Positions 23,228-33,790 of a stretch of 64,000 nt of DNA are shown here, piece by piece (the stretch's first letter is position 1; each line of letters starts with the position of its first letter). The notes below the pieces were generated by a model. The model was not told where the DNA came from and did not search any database. It saw nothing but the letters and a program-made list of their open reading frames with translations. This DNA comes from Monodelphis domestica (Eukaryota; Chordata; Mammalia; Didelphimorphia; Didelphidae), in contig NC_077228.1 in assembly GCF_027887165.1 (NCBI RefSeq), positions 180,738,697-180,802,696 of the forward strand, given 5' to 3'. Made by a program: the position numbers and the translations under genes.

Positions 23228-24289
23228 ATCCTTATTACATTTCTCTGATAAACAAACAAACTTTGTGTTGCCTCAGTACTTCAGATGAAATTCAAATTCA
23301 TTTAAATCTATATTCTAACCCTACACTATGTCACCAGTTTCTATGTAATAACACAGAAAACTACTGCCAAGGGAGCTTACTCTCTCCCTATCAGTCAGCA
23401 AGCATTTTTAAGCACCTAATTTGTGCCAAGCACTATATTCAAACAATACTAGGACCCCTTGACTCATGAGACAGTAATTGGGTATGCATGTGCATGTAAA
23501 CTCTGTTCAATCCTGGTCTTTAAAGAGAAGAATCCTGTTCCTATTCCTTAACTCTCTGGCTCTTTTGGTTCCTATTCTGGATCTGCAGGGAGAATCACTT
23601 CAAGCTTGTTCCTGATCCATATCTAAGATCTTCCCAAAAGCAGGGAGTAAAAATTGTTTGGTGTACTCAAATTATACAATGTAAATCAGGCTTGGGAGAG
23701 CTATTTATTTCATTCATACAAAAGAAAAGCTTAACAGAAGAAACAGAAGAAAGCCTATATTAACAAACCACAGTAACTTAGAACTTATCATATCCTCCTA
23801 GAAGGTAATACACTTAAAATGTTAAAGCATGAAGCTTTTAGTGGGATTTCTGAATAGTAATTTTCCATTCATCTTAGCTCTGCACTGCCTTCAAGGTCTG
23901 TATTTTCTAGCAAGCCAAGATAGGGTGTTGGGATCCTCCTCCTGTTAGTGAACATCTTTCCCTCCAAGAAGCACTTTAGGGGGGATACCTTGGGTAAAGA
24001 AGTTGACATTCACTTTAGAACCCAGGAGCTTTTGACCTCTTCAATTCATAAGGAAGTTTCTGGGGCTAACTATGTCCATCTCAGCAGGAACTTTGATTCA
24101 GGCCCTACACTCAGGGAAAGATCACAAAACAGAAGAGGCACCAAGGGCCCAAAGCACAGGCACAGGGTTTCCATGTAGCCGTTGTAATTCATAACTACTG
24201 ACATGGAAGAGGTTTTCCCTTCCTTACTCCTCTAGTTAGAGGTTCCTGACACTTTGTAGACAAAAGAGAAGACTAGGAGGGAACTAATT

Positions 24290-24640
24290 TATTTCTTTTT
24301 CAAAATAAAAAATAATTTTTTCCATTACATGTAGTAATAATTTTTAACACTTGTTTTCTGACATTTTGTGATCTGAATTTTCCTTCCTCCCTTTCCTTGC
24401 CCCTCCCTGAGATGGTAGATAATCTGATCTATAGATATCAGATTACATGCGGTCAGGTTACATATATTTCCATATTCTTCAAGTTGTGAAAGACACGCCG
24501 GCAAGAAAAAATTCATGAAGGAAAGTGGAAAAGTGGAAAATGGTATCTTGATTTGCATTCAGATTGTAACAGTTTCTTCTGTGGCAATGGATAACATTTT
24601 TCATCTCGAGTTTCTTGGGGTTATCTTGGATCCTTAACAT
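24290..24640 (-). mobile_element. L1-like fragment, antisense
   Basis: A T/A-rich start (TTTTTTCCATTACATGTAGT), then the antisense of the L1-like 3' UTR and ORF2 end, ending near TTTCTTGGGGTTATCTTGGA. Confidence 0.5.
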
Positions 24641-25785
24641 GAGCTCATTTCTGTGGTCTACTGCATGAGTAACTCTTTCTGTCTTTGGGACCAATCCTGT
24701 TGCCAAGGTTTGTTTTATCATCATAAAGCTCATTCTTTTAGCAATGAGGCATGATACATGGCCTCATGGAAAAGATCAGAATAAGCATTTTATGAAGGGA
24801 CAGAGTTCCAGGTGTACTTCCTGGAATTTAGTCAGAGCCAATAGAGGACGGGAGGGGGAATTACTTGGATTCCCCTAGTGATCTAGAGCTTGAAGGTATT
24901 TCAGAATTCATATAGTCCAATTACTTCCTTTTTTTCAGATGAGGAAAGTATGGAGTTAGTTCCTCAAGGTCACATGTGCCAGAGATGGTATTTAAACACA
25001 GGTCATAGGATCAGATGGAAAGCTTGAAAAAATGAGCTCCTAGATGACTGATGTAGGCCAACAATGCCTACAACATTTTACTAATGAGGAAACAGACTGT
25101 CCCAAGGCCCATTTAAGGGCCAGAGGTGATATTTGAACTTAGATCCTTTGATTTTAGAGACTGCACTTTGAACTGTACTATGATTTTGCCCTTAGTCCTC
25201 CACTCTCACCGGATGATTATTTGTTGTTGCCTAAACACTCCATCCAGCCCATTTTGTTACATTCTCTCTCTGGTGTCCGCCTTCGAGGTAGTGTGGCTGA
25301 GGCAGGGTGACTTAAAACAAATTATGTTAGCGATGAAAATAACTGGCATTTATAACCCACTGACTTGTTTAGAAAGAACTTTCCTAGGTGAGAATCATGT
25401 AGTATTTTGGGCTATTAAGATAAAGCTTTTAGTCTTGGTGGCCAAGATTGTATGGACTCCCCAGGGATGCAGGCTCCCTTGGAGATGGTGCAACCAGGGA
25501 ACTTTGATTTGTATTCTGAATATGGCCAGGTGATAGATTAATTGATTAATTGATGGAGGATGTTTCATTATTTTTGAAGAGCCAGCTGGGCAACAACCTC
25601 AGTTGCTGCAAGGGAAAATGCAGGGGTGGGGGTTACCTTAGTCATCTGCTTTGCCAACTTCTGGACTTTAAAATTTTTCCCCTTGGGATGGGTGTGTTTA
25701 AATCCCCAGCATTTCCTCCAGTATCAGTCAGCAAAACGAAACGATACATCAAACGTGTTTAAATATGTAGCCAACCAAGTCATTT

Positions 25786-26020
25786 GGGGCAGCTAAGTGG
25801 GGGGGGGGGGGGGGAGTACCAAGTCTGGGGTTGAAATCTGGCCTCAGACACTTACAAGCTATGTGACCTTGGGCAAGTCACTTAAACACTTCCTGGTGCT
25901 TCCTCCTTTAAAATGAGCTGGAGAAGGAAATGGCATACCACTCTAGTATCTTTGCCAAAGAAAACCCCAACTGGGGTCACGGAGAATCAGATAGGCCTGA
26001 AGCAACTCAACAAAAATGTC
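25786..26020 (+). mobile_element. MAR1-type SINE
   Basis: Core GGCCTCAGACACTTA, then the longer tail GAAATGGCATACCACTCTAG and AACCCCAACTGGGGTCACGG. It includes a 17-base G run at about 25799-25815. Confidence 0.75.
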
Positions 26021-26330
26021 TAAATATACAATTAAAATGCAATATTTGTTTATCGACTCATTTGTTTATTTGCCTTGGGGACAGTATTTTGTTCTCGCAG
26101 CCTCTGTCACTTCGAGGGAGGGGCGGGAGAGAGGAGGGACTTTCTCGGAACAGCTCTTAAGTGTGATTGGCTATCTGGAGGCAGTATGCTAATTAGAACT
26201 CGTGAGGTTTTCGGGGTTTAGAATGATCTCTGGCTGGAGAGATGAGCTGTGTGGGGCTTGGGCATTGTCTGGCATATTGAGGAAGGCGCACCGCCTTGGT
26301 TTTCGGTGGGCCCGAGGAGGGTGCGTAAAA

Positions 26331-26348
26331 GTGGCCGTGAGCTAAGAG
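26331..26348 (+). promoter_or_regulatory. Proximal sequence element of U3 copy B
   Basis: The same 18-mer as at copy A, at -62 to -45. The associated distal elements are GATTGG at 26165 and ATGCTAAT at 26186, and a GC box (GGGGCGGG) lies near 26118. Confidence 0.7.
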
Positions 26349-26392
26349 TGCGCGGGATTGTGTGTGGCGGACGCGCCTGGGAGTTGCCGGCT

Positions 26393-26610
26393 AAGACTAT
26401 ACTTTCAGGGATCATTTCTATAGTATGTTACTAGAGAATTGTGGCTGAAAGTGTAGCACGGAGGTAACCACGAGGAGGAGCTGTAGTGTTCTCTTCTGAG
26501 CGTGAAGCTGGCTTGTGGTGCTGCTTTCCAGCAGCTGCTACCTGCCATTGATGATCGTTCTTCTCTGCTTTTGGGCAGGGTGAGAGGAAGAGAACGCAAG
26601 CTGAGTGGCT
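26393..26610 (+). ncRNA. SNORD3: U3 small nucleolar RNA, copy B
   Basis: A 218-nt U3 gene that appears identical to copy A, base for base by eye. Box B GAGCGTGAAG is at 26498, box C TTGATGATCG at 26548 and box D CTGA at 26601. About 230 bp of promoter is also nearly identical to copy A, with a handful of differences, while sequence further out is unrelated. Downstream, GTAATTTAAAAGCAGA at 26630 fits the snRNA 3' box. It is a probable active U3 gene; identity to copy A suggests recent duplication or gene conversion. Confidence 0.93.
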
Positions 26611-26629
26611 CCTCATCTTCCCTTATATG

Positions 26630-26645
26630 GTAATTTAAAAGCAGA
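26630..26645 (+). terminator. snRNA-type 3' box of U3 copy B
   Basis: GTAATTTAAAAGCAGA lies 20 nt after the RNA 3' end and matches the degenerate consensus GTTTN0-3AAARNNAGA. A related TAAAAACAGA follows copy C at about 28940. Copy A has a less clear match (TTTAAAGGAAG near 21407). Confidence 0.55.
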
Positions 26646-28450
26646 TTTTTGTGTCTTCTTACGTGATTCAGGCCTTATGTGACTGGCTAAGCTCTTGCTG
26701 AGGCCGTATCTGCCTTTGCTTCTTTTTCCTCACAAAGATGGTGTTAGGATAGCCTTCCTGAACTCGTACTTTGAAACTCGCTGCGAGCAATACTTACCCC
26801 TTGTTTTTGACTCTTGCTAGCTCCACTTTCATCTCAAAGACGAGAGATGAAGGAAATGGCATGTTACTTTGCACAAAGGAGCTCCAAATGCCATCGGCAC
26901 TGAATGCCATAGCAGGACCTAGGAACAGGGAAAAGCAACATAGACAGTACTTCTGGATGATGGGATTGAAGACTGGGCAGGAGGCTGCCATAGGCCTCGA
27001 CTTGGGGCCACTGGCTGCATGCCGCTTAGCTTCAAGATCCTGCAAGGGGGAGAGAAGATGACCAGCTCACTCACCACCCCTCTTGACAGCCACACAAAAA
27101 GGCAGGACCAGTTTTACTGACATTCTTCCCCCCCCCCCCCCAAGTGTGGGATCTACTAGAATCGACCAAATAGAAACTGGTGATTTTATGAGCAAACAAG
27201 AATATTAAAACAGTCAGAAGGCTGAATCCAAGCAGATTTAAGGTATCTTAAAGCAAAGCAAAAGTAATCACCTTGGGAAATGGATCAAGGGGAAGAAATA
27301 GAAGCATCTCAATACCATGACCACAAAAAAAAAAAGCCTAGGTACTCTATTTCATGATATCTTAAAAGAAATTTGCCCAGATTTCTCAGAATTAGAGACC
27401 AAAGTGGAAATATGGGGGGAGGGAGAGCCATTAAACCCTCTAAATGAAAACTCAAGTGAAGTCAGACGGAGAGGTAAAGGACAGTAGATGATGGCTGAAC
27501 TACCTCATCTCTGGCTAGAAGAGACAATGGCAGGAACAGAATAATTCCTCAGGGCTTTGCCATGGTGTTAGGGGGGAAATGACTTCTGGGTCATCTTCCT
27601 AAACCCTCCTCTTTCCTATATCCTCTTCCTCCTCCTGGGAACTGCTTGTTGCCACTTAGAGCAGGACCATTGGGTTAGTCTTCTGGGTAGTCTATCTCTC
27701 CTATTGATGGATGCCCCAATGTGGACAGCAGCCCAGTGGAAGCAAGAGCCCCTGCCTTCCTCTCACCTCAGGCCCAGCTAGCTCCCAGGTCCAACTGCTT
27801 CTTGCTGCTTGACTTAAGAAGATTCAGGAGTTCTCAGCTAAGGTCAGCATCCACTACAACCTGCACTCCTTGGCATGTCTGGAACAACAGAAACAATCTT
27901 GGCCTCCCTGCCCAGCCCTCGTTACACATGGCTCCCCCTCATGCTCTCCAAACTCCACCCAAGACAAACTCCCTGCCCTTCCCTGCATCTCCCCCTGCCC
28001 TTTGCACATGAGCCCTCCTCTCTCCTGGAAGGCTCTCCCTCTTAATTTGGTCCAGTCTTTTGATTCCCCAGGCTCCCACAATGGCTCAGCCCGAGTGGAG
28101 GGTCCATCCACAATTGGGAGTGATCCCATCCCTCCTTTGTCCACATTGAGCACTGAATGCTCAGGGTTCCAGGACATTCCATTTTCCTCTGGTAGAAGGG
28201 AAGTTTCTCTGTGGGGAGGGGAGGGGTGTGTGTGTGTGTGTGTATGTGTGTGTGTTAGTGGTTTTGGACTGTGTGTCCACCTAGGTTCTGGAGAGTGCCT
28301 GATACACAGTAGGCACTTAATAAATGTTGATTGATTGATTAGTTGATTGTGGTGGTCTTAGACTATACTTCTCAGTAGAGTGGATTCTTAGGAAGTGCTA
28401 GATAAAGGTGTGGGTGTGTGTTTGAAGTTATCAGTTAGTTGATCAAGGTG
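26646..28450. other. Sequence between U3 copies B and C, unassigned
   Basis: Has a 15-base C run (27127-27141), a GC-richer segment (27700-28180) with an L2-like phrase (CTCTCTCCTGGAAGGCTCTC) and a tail AGGCACTTAATAAATGTTGA near 28310. The 96- to 154-codon ORFs here have no recognisable content. Confidence 0.5.
28226..28257. repeat. (TG)n microsatellite
   Basis: About 15 TG units with one TA interruption. Confidence 0.95.
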
Positions 28451-28638
28451 GCTGGCTGGAGGGAGGGAGTATGTTAATTTGGACCAGGGTGGCTTGAAGG
28501 GCTCAGGCAGGGGTCTTCCAGTTGTGGCCATGAGGCTGGCAGAGTCTCTGTTTCTGTGTCGGAGGGCTTGTTGGAGCTGTGTTGGGGAGTGCCTGGGTAC
28601 TGGGTGTCCTTTGTGTGGAGGCAATGTTGTGTGTCCAA

Positions 28639-28656
28639 GTGACCATGAGTGTGAGG
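28639..28656 (+). promoter_or_regulatory. Diverged proximal sequence element of U3 copy C
   Basis: GTGACCATGAGTGTGAGG lies at exactly -62 to -45 and shares the GTGRCCRTGAG core with copies A and B. An octamer-like ATGTTAAT lies at 28471 (-230). The upstream region is homologous to copies A and B but much diverged, so copy C is an older duplicate. Confidence 0.5.
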
Positions 28657-28700
28657 GGTGTGGTCTTGGTAGTGCTGGGGCCATGTTGGAGCTTCTGGCC

Positions 28701-28918
28701 AAGACTATACTTTCAGGGATCATTTCTATAGTATGTTACTAGAGAATTGTGGCTGAAAGTGTAGCACGGAGGTAACCACGAGGAGGAGCTGTAGTGTTCT
28801 CTTCTGAGCATGAAGCTGGCTTGTGGTGCTGCTTTCCAGCAGCTGCTACCTGCCATTGACGATTGTTCTTCTCTGCTTTTGGGCAGGGTGAGAGGAAGAG
28901 AACACACGCTGAGTGGCT
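28701..28918 (+). pseudogene. SNORD3: U3 small nucleolar RNA, copy C (probably decayed)
   Basis: A 218-nt U3 locus differing from copies A and B at about five sites by eye. Three of these fall in conserved boxes: box B reads GAGCATGAAG (28806) in place of GAGCGTGAAG, and box C reads TTGACGATTG (28856) in place of TTGATGATCG. Two more changes lie just before box D. The C to CC change pattern is typical of CpG decay. The 5' domain is intact, and the PSE position and 3' box are retained, so transcription is still possible. Box C damage should weaken 15.5K/snoRNP assembly. I call it a pseudogene, with an alternative of a variant U3. Confidence 0.8.
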
Positions 28919-29234
28919 CCTCATCTTTTATATGGTATCATAAAAACAGATTTTTCTTTCTTTTTTTTTTTTTGCTTCATGTTGTTTGAGTTTTTGTGGA
29001 ATTATTTGTAGTAATTGCTTTTTAGTATACTGGCCCCTTTTTTTTTTTATCAGTAAAGGCTATTAGTTGCGGGGTGGGGGAAGGACTGTTATGCAGTTAA
29101 ATCCCCAAAATTGTTCTCCTTTATACTTCATCTACTCAAGAAAGAACACAACAAAGTCAACAAAACCAAATAATTTAGGGACACCTATTGCTGTAGTGTT
29201 ACACTTACCAGCCCTGGAGTTTAAATATAGCCTC

Positions 29235-29345
29235 TGTGCTGTAGGAAATGATAAACACGACCATTGCAAGAAAAGACACACACCAACTAATGGGCACAGT
29301 GAAATTAGCAGAGCCAGGAGAATATTGTACAAAGTCACACCAACA
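29235..29345 (+). repeat. L1-like fragment near TEX14 exon 2
   Basis: GTAGGAAATGATAAACACGA, then GTGAAATTAGCAGAGCCAGG and AGAATATTGTACA match the wording of the L1-like 3' region at 39900-39980. Confidence 0.5.
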
Positions 29346-29604
29346 TTGTAGAATCATCAACTGACAAAACTGAGTGACTCTGGTTTCCTTTTCCTTGTTT
29401 TATGACATCAGATTGTTGTGCTTCATATCCTGGCATCCTAATTTGGCTAAAGATCCAAATTTTTTTCTCAACTTTTTTGTCTGTCATTATCTTAATTTCT
29501 AAGTAAAATATTTTAGGATGGCACTAAAACCTTGAAATCATATTCGTGAAGTGAAGAACAATTGTTGAAACTTACTTTCATTCATTCTGCCATTTACCTT
29601 GCAG

Positions 29605-29719
29605 GAATTTATGTTGACACTGTAAATTCTCTGGGCCAGACAGCACTTTTCACTGCCGCATTGTTAGGTCTTCCCAAATTAGTTGATGTCCTGGTCGATT
29701 ATGGATCAGATCCAAATCA
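29605..29719 (+). CDS. TEX14: TEX14 coding exon 2 (ankyrin repeats)
   Basis: Encodes about residues 46-83. The split Gly codon joins exon 1 in phase. The translation reads [20 protein letters not shown], then [13 protein letters not shown], which is the classic ankyrin pattern (G-TAL-AA-G---V--L---G-DPN). The acceptor is TTACCTTGCAG and the donor is CA|GTAAGT. The exon is 115 nt and leaves phase 2. No stop or frameshift is present. It is separated from exon 1 by a 14.7-kb intron that carries the U3 snoRNA loci. Confidence 0.93.
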
Positions 29720-31075
29720 GTAAGTATCTTACAATTATGAAGCAAAACATTGCCAGTATTCTTTAAATATGCCTTAAGTCTTTGGAAAACCACATTAGGA
29801 AAAGTCATCTTGAACAGGGAAGACCAGTTTGAACTATGAAATATTTATTAAGTAGCAGTTTTTCAGAACTCCCATCAAACTTTGTAATGCTTTCTAAGCC
29901 TATTTAAATAAATAGTTGACATTTATAATTAATATCATTTACACTTTGTTTATTGTGTTAAAAATGTTAATTTTTGGAGAGAATGTAAAAGCCATTGTTT
30001 AGAACCAGCTGTATTAGTACAACAATACCTTCCTGGATTCATTTTTGGAATTGTTTTTATTAAAATATCAGTCCTCATTCCTTCAAATTAATGAGACATG
30101 AGAACAGAATTTAAATCCTTAAGTTTTAAACCTCACTAGATTTTTTTTCAGGGCCAAGGTTGAGTAAGGTATTCCACTTGGATTTATAGCAGTAGTTAAG
30201 GAATTTATAGAATCAGAGGGACCTCACAGAACATCACCTAGTTATGTTTATGTAATACATGGCATAATTATATCATCCATAATGGGGAACTGGATCATAG
30301 AGATCATAAAACTGGGATCTGGAAATAATCACAGATTATCTAATCCAATTTTTGCCTTTTACTTAGAAGAGAAAGCTACACTGACCAATAATAGTACTTC
30401 ATACATGGTATAAAGTTATATGATAAAGTTTTTGTGGAAGCCTTGCAAATAATAGTTATAAAAGTTAAGTAGTTGCTTTGTTGGAAAGATGAAAGATGGC
30501 TTTAATCTTACTTTCCCAGTGATAATTAACTGCATAACTTGTTTGCAGTAAAACCACATTTATACTTCAGCCAACTCCTCCCCAATTTGTCTCCTCTAGC
30601 AGCTCCTCTCTCTCTTCTTGAACAATTATAACTTACCCAGGTTCTCAAAATATCTCTGTTGTTGTAGATGCCATTGGGGAAATTCTTCCCTCTCAATACT
30701 GCAAGTATAATGTAGAAATCACCTTTTGATTGGGGCACATGAAATCTTCAAGAGGGTGGGCTCTGAGCTAGGGGGTAGAGACCAAGAAGAACCCAACTCT
30801 TCCTGCCTTCATTTTTGTTTTCGGACTGCACAGAGTGGAAGTGAGCCTGCTTCCCAATAGTGTGCATATATAAGATCATTCATAGTTGTAGCTGGGAGAG
30901 ACCTTAGAGCCATCTAGTCCAACCCTTTATTCTGGGAAACTGAAGCCCAGGGAGGTTAAGTAACTTTCCTAAAGTCGCACAGTGAGCTATTTATTCAGAG
31001 CTCCAGATTCTAGGAGATATTGTCACTTTCTTTGCCACTTTTTTGCCATTTTTTTGCCATGTTTTGCCATAACAT

Positions 31076-31122
31076 CTGTGCTCTAGGCAAAAATGTCTAT
31101 GGCATTTTTGCCTAGAGCACAG
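31076..31122. repeat. Perfect 20-bp hairpin with 7-nt loop
   Basis: CTGTGCTCTAGGCAAAAATG (31076-31095) and its exact reverse complement (31103-31122) flank TCTATGG. It is preceded by four irregular TTTTGCCAT-like units (31031-31070). It lies within a MIR-like region of TEX14 intron 2. Confidence 0.9.
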
Positions 31123-31669
31123 AGGTTAAGTGACAGGGCCACTGTCACATGGCCACTGCATGGCAGTCAGGCATAAACCCAGGTCTTCCTGACTTCAGGA
31201 CCAGCTCTCCACTCATTGTGCCACACTACCTCACTAAGGAATTTATAAATAAGTATACATATATTGGGAATTTGTGTTCAAAATTTTTTTCAGCTTGGTG
31301 CATGACCAGAAAAGTGTGGAAGATGGTGGTCTAGATTAAACCAGTGTTCTCAAAGCCTGTTTTCTGATTAGTCACATAATTTGAATAGGGACTCTGTGAG
31401 AACATTTTTTATGCCAATAATAATCACACTCTAAAATATTCAATGTGAATTTCTTCATCTTTGAACAGTAAGTAGGCTTATTTTTGACACCCTGTGGGGG
31501 AATAAAGCCTGAAACCCCATTGAGCAAAGTTATGGGGACCTGGGAGGCAAAAAGGCCTTGACCCTAGACCAGCTTATGTTTGTCATGTAGCTAACTCCTC
31601 ACCCTGAGGCCTCAAACACCTCCTTTTCCCCCCTCCCATTTGTACTAGATGTACCTGCAAAATCACTGA

Positions 31670-31795
31670 TGTATTAGAATGTAAAATCTCCTTAATATGA
31701 AGCCCTTGAGGGCAGGGACTGTTTGACTTTTTGTCTTTGTATCTCCTAATGCTTAGCACAGTGCCATGAATTATGGTCTTCTTGACTGTATGACT
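31670..31795 (+). repeat. L2-like 3' end
   Basis: AGAATGTAAAATCTCCTTAA, GAGGGCAGGGACTG and TGCTTAGCACAGTGCC. Confidence 0.6.
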
Positions 31796-32519
31796 GGTGC
31801 CTTTTGCACTGTGCCAGCTCACTGCCCCAGACCTTCCAGACCAGTATGCTATTAATACATTATGAGGCAGCATGCATTAGTTGGGTTTAAGCCACACCTC
31901 TGTCATTTACAAGTTGTGGGACCCAGGGCAGGGTCACCTCTCTGAGGCTCAGGCTTTGAGACTCTAAGTGCCGTGGGGAGGGGAGAAGGGAAATGTAAAC
32001 TGCCAATGGGACAACATCTTTCAACCCTAAATGTGTTCTTTGACCATATTAATTAGCAGAATGATGAACTGAGGTCTATCGCTGAGACGTCGCCAGAGTA
32101 GCTTGGTTCAAAGAACATCTACTTAGAATTCATAGCCTGAGTTCTGGTAGCAGCCCTGCATATGTGCTGTGAGATCAACCATGTAAAGGGGCTTTATTTT
32201 TTAAGCTCTTTTTATTTGTGTTTTTTTCAATTTGTCAAATAAAGATGGAAATAATACTTGTCCTATCTGTCTCATAGGACTTTCAGGTGAGAAAATGTGT
32301 GTGGAGTGTGTGAAAGATTTATAAAGTGCCATGTGAGTGAGGGATTGATTTTGGGTTCTGGCTATGACAACCACTGAGTAGATTTTGCAGAAAGAAATGC
32401 TGTAAGCTTGGAGAATTCACTAGAAGAATTCAAAGCCCCCTTCACCTCTGTTCTTGGTTTTTTGGGAAAGGGTTTCTACATGCTATTTATGGTGTAACAT
32501 TTTGTCTAATATTTCTTAG

Positions 32520-32685
32520 TCGCTGCTTTGATGGAAGTACACCTGTCCATGCAGCAGCATTTTCCGGCAATCAATGGATCCTCAGCAAACTGTTAGATGC
32601 AGGTGGTGACTTGAGACTCCATGATGAAGATGGCAAAAATCCTCAGAGCTGGGCTTTGTCTTCAGGGAAGGAGAGAAGCACTGCG
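32520..32685 (+). CDS. TEX14: TEX14 coding exon 3 (ankyrin repeats)
   Basis: Encodes residues 84-139. It begins with the last base of a split His codon after a TATTTCTTAG acceptor. It reads [17 protein letters not shown], then [20 protein letters not shown], the next ankyrin repeat, and ends with a KERSTA segment. The donor is GCG|GTAAGG, phase 0. The exon is 166 nt with no interruption. It forms part of the ankyrin region that precedes the kinase-like domain in TEX14. Confidence 0.93.
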
Positions 32686-32857
32686 GTAAGGCCATACCCC
32701 AGAATAAGGCAGGATGCTTTCTGGGGAGCAGCCCCCAAGCTTAATTAAATCTTCAGGTTCAAAAACCAGTCTGGTTTTTGATGAAGAATAAATGAAGGAG
32801 TTTAGGCCAGATGATTGTTATTATTTCTTCATATCTGTAATATAATTGAGACCCTAG

Positions 32858-33127
32858 CTGGCTAGGTGGCATGGTGGATAAGAGTATTGGATTTGCAATC
32901 AGGAAGACCCGAGTTCAAATTCTGTCTTAGACATTTACTTAGTTGTATGATCCTAGGAAAAGTGCTTATTTTCTCTCAACCTCAGTTTCCTCATCTGTAA
33001 AATGAGAATAGTAATAGTACCTATTATACAAGATTGTTGTGAGGAGCAAATTTTTTTTGCTTGTGTTTGTTTATACATGCATATATAGTGCTTTGCATAC
33101 CTTAGAAAACTGTATAAATGCTAGACA
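32858..33127 (+). mobile_element. MIR/MAR1-like SINE
   Basis: GTGGCATGGTGGATAAGAGT, GAGTTCAAATTCTG, CTCAGTTTCCTCATCTGTAA, then a typical tail with TATAGTGCTTTGCATACCTT. Confidence 0.7.
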
Positions 33128-33129
33128 TT

Positions 33130-33790
33130 AATTTTTTAAATTATATTTATCTTTATTGATCAGCAAAAATCTGCTTTTTCACCCTCCCATCCCAGCTACA
33201 TGTGTCCTTTTCCCCTTAACATTATATGGTCAAGCAAATCAGATTTTTTCATTAGTCATGTCCAAGCCCTTAATCTCTCTATGAAGAAATATGTAGCATA
33301 TTTTATCATTTGTCCTTTGGAATCATGGTTGGTCATTATGCTAAGAGTTCCTAATTTGTTCGGAGTTGTTTCTTTTTTATATAGTATTATCATCATTGTA
33401 TGAATTGTTCTTCTGATTCTGTTCCTTCACTCATCACATCAGTTCATAGAAGTTTTCCCAGGTTTCTTTGAAACAATGACTTTCAGTTTCTTATAAATAG
33501 GGGACAACTAGGTGGCTCAGTAGACTAAGAGCCAGACTTGGAGACTCTAGGTTCAAATTTAGGCCCAGATACTTCCTAGCTGTGTGACCCTGGACAAGTT
33601 ATTTAACCTCCATTGCCTAGACTTTATTACTCTTCTGCCTTGGAATCAATACACAGTATTGATTAGAAGACAGAAGGTAAGGGTTTCAAAAAAAATTAGT
33701 GTTCTATCACATTAATTGTAACTTTTTCATCCCTTTCCCAATTTATAGGCATCCTTTCAAATTCCTTTTCTTTGACACCTCAAAAAGAGC
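33130..33790 (-). mobile_element. L1-like fragment, antisense, interrupted by a SINE
   Basis: Resembles the other antisense L1 3' regions (CTTTATTGATCAGCAAAAAT, then CATTTGTCCTTTGGAATCAT). A CORE-SINE sits inside at 33502-33693. Confidence 0.5.
33502..33693 (+). mobile_element. CORE-SINE
   Basis: GGGGACAACTAGGTGGCTCA through GACAGAAGGTAAGGGTTTCA. Confidence 0.8.

Larger units (their letters stand above)
21641..25785. other. TEX14 intron 1 sequence, mostly unassigned
   Basis: Apart from the SINE, the 60-aa ORF region and the L1-like fragment listed separately, I see only MIR-like scraps (21790-21880, 24890-25150) and no exon-like sequence. Confidence 0.5.
29720..32519. other. TEX14 intron 2
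   Basis: AT-rich with a MIR-like remnant near 30885-31010, the 20-bp hairpin and an L2-like end. No gene seen. Confidence 0.6.

Noticed and set aside
25799-25815. 17-base G run as a G-quadruplex regulatory site
   Set aside because: It lies within a SINE head and looks like slippage or a sequencing/assembly homopolymer; no gene is near enough to argue regulation.
27870-28334. 154-codon ORF between U3 copies B and C
   Set aside because: It has Pro/Ser/Cys-rich composition from GC-richer DNA, includes a (TG)n-encoded Val-Cys run and has no domain.
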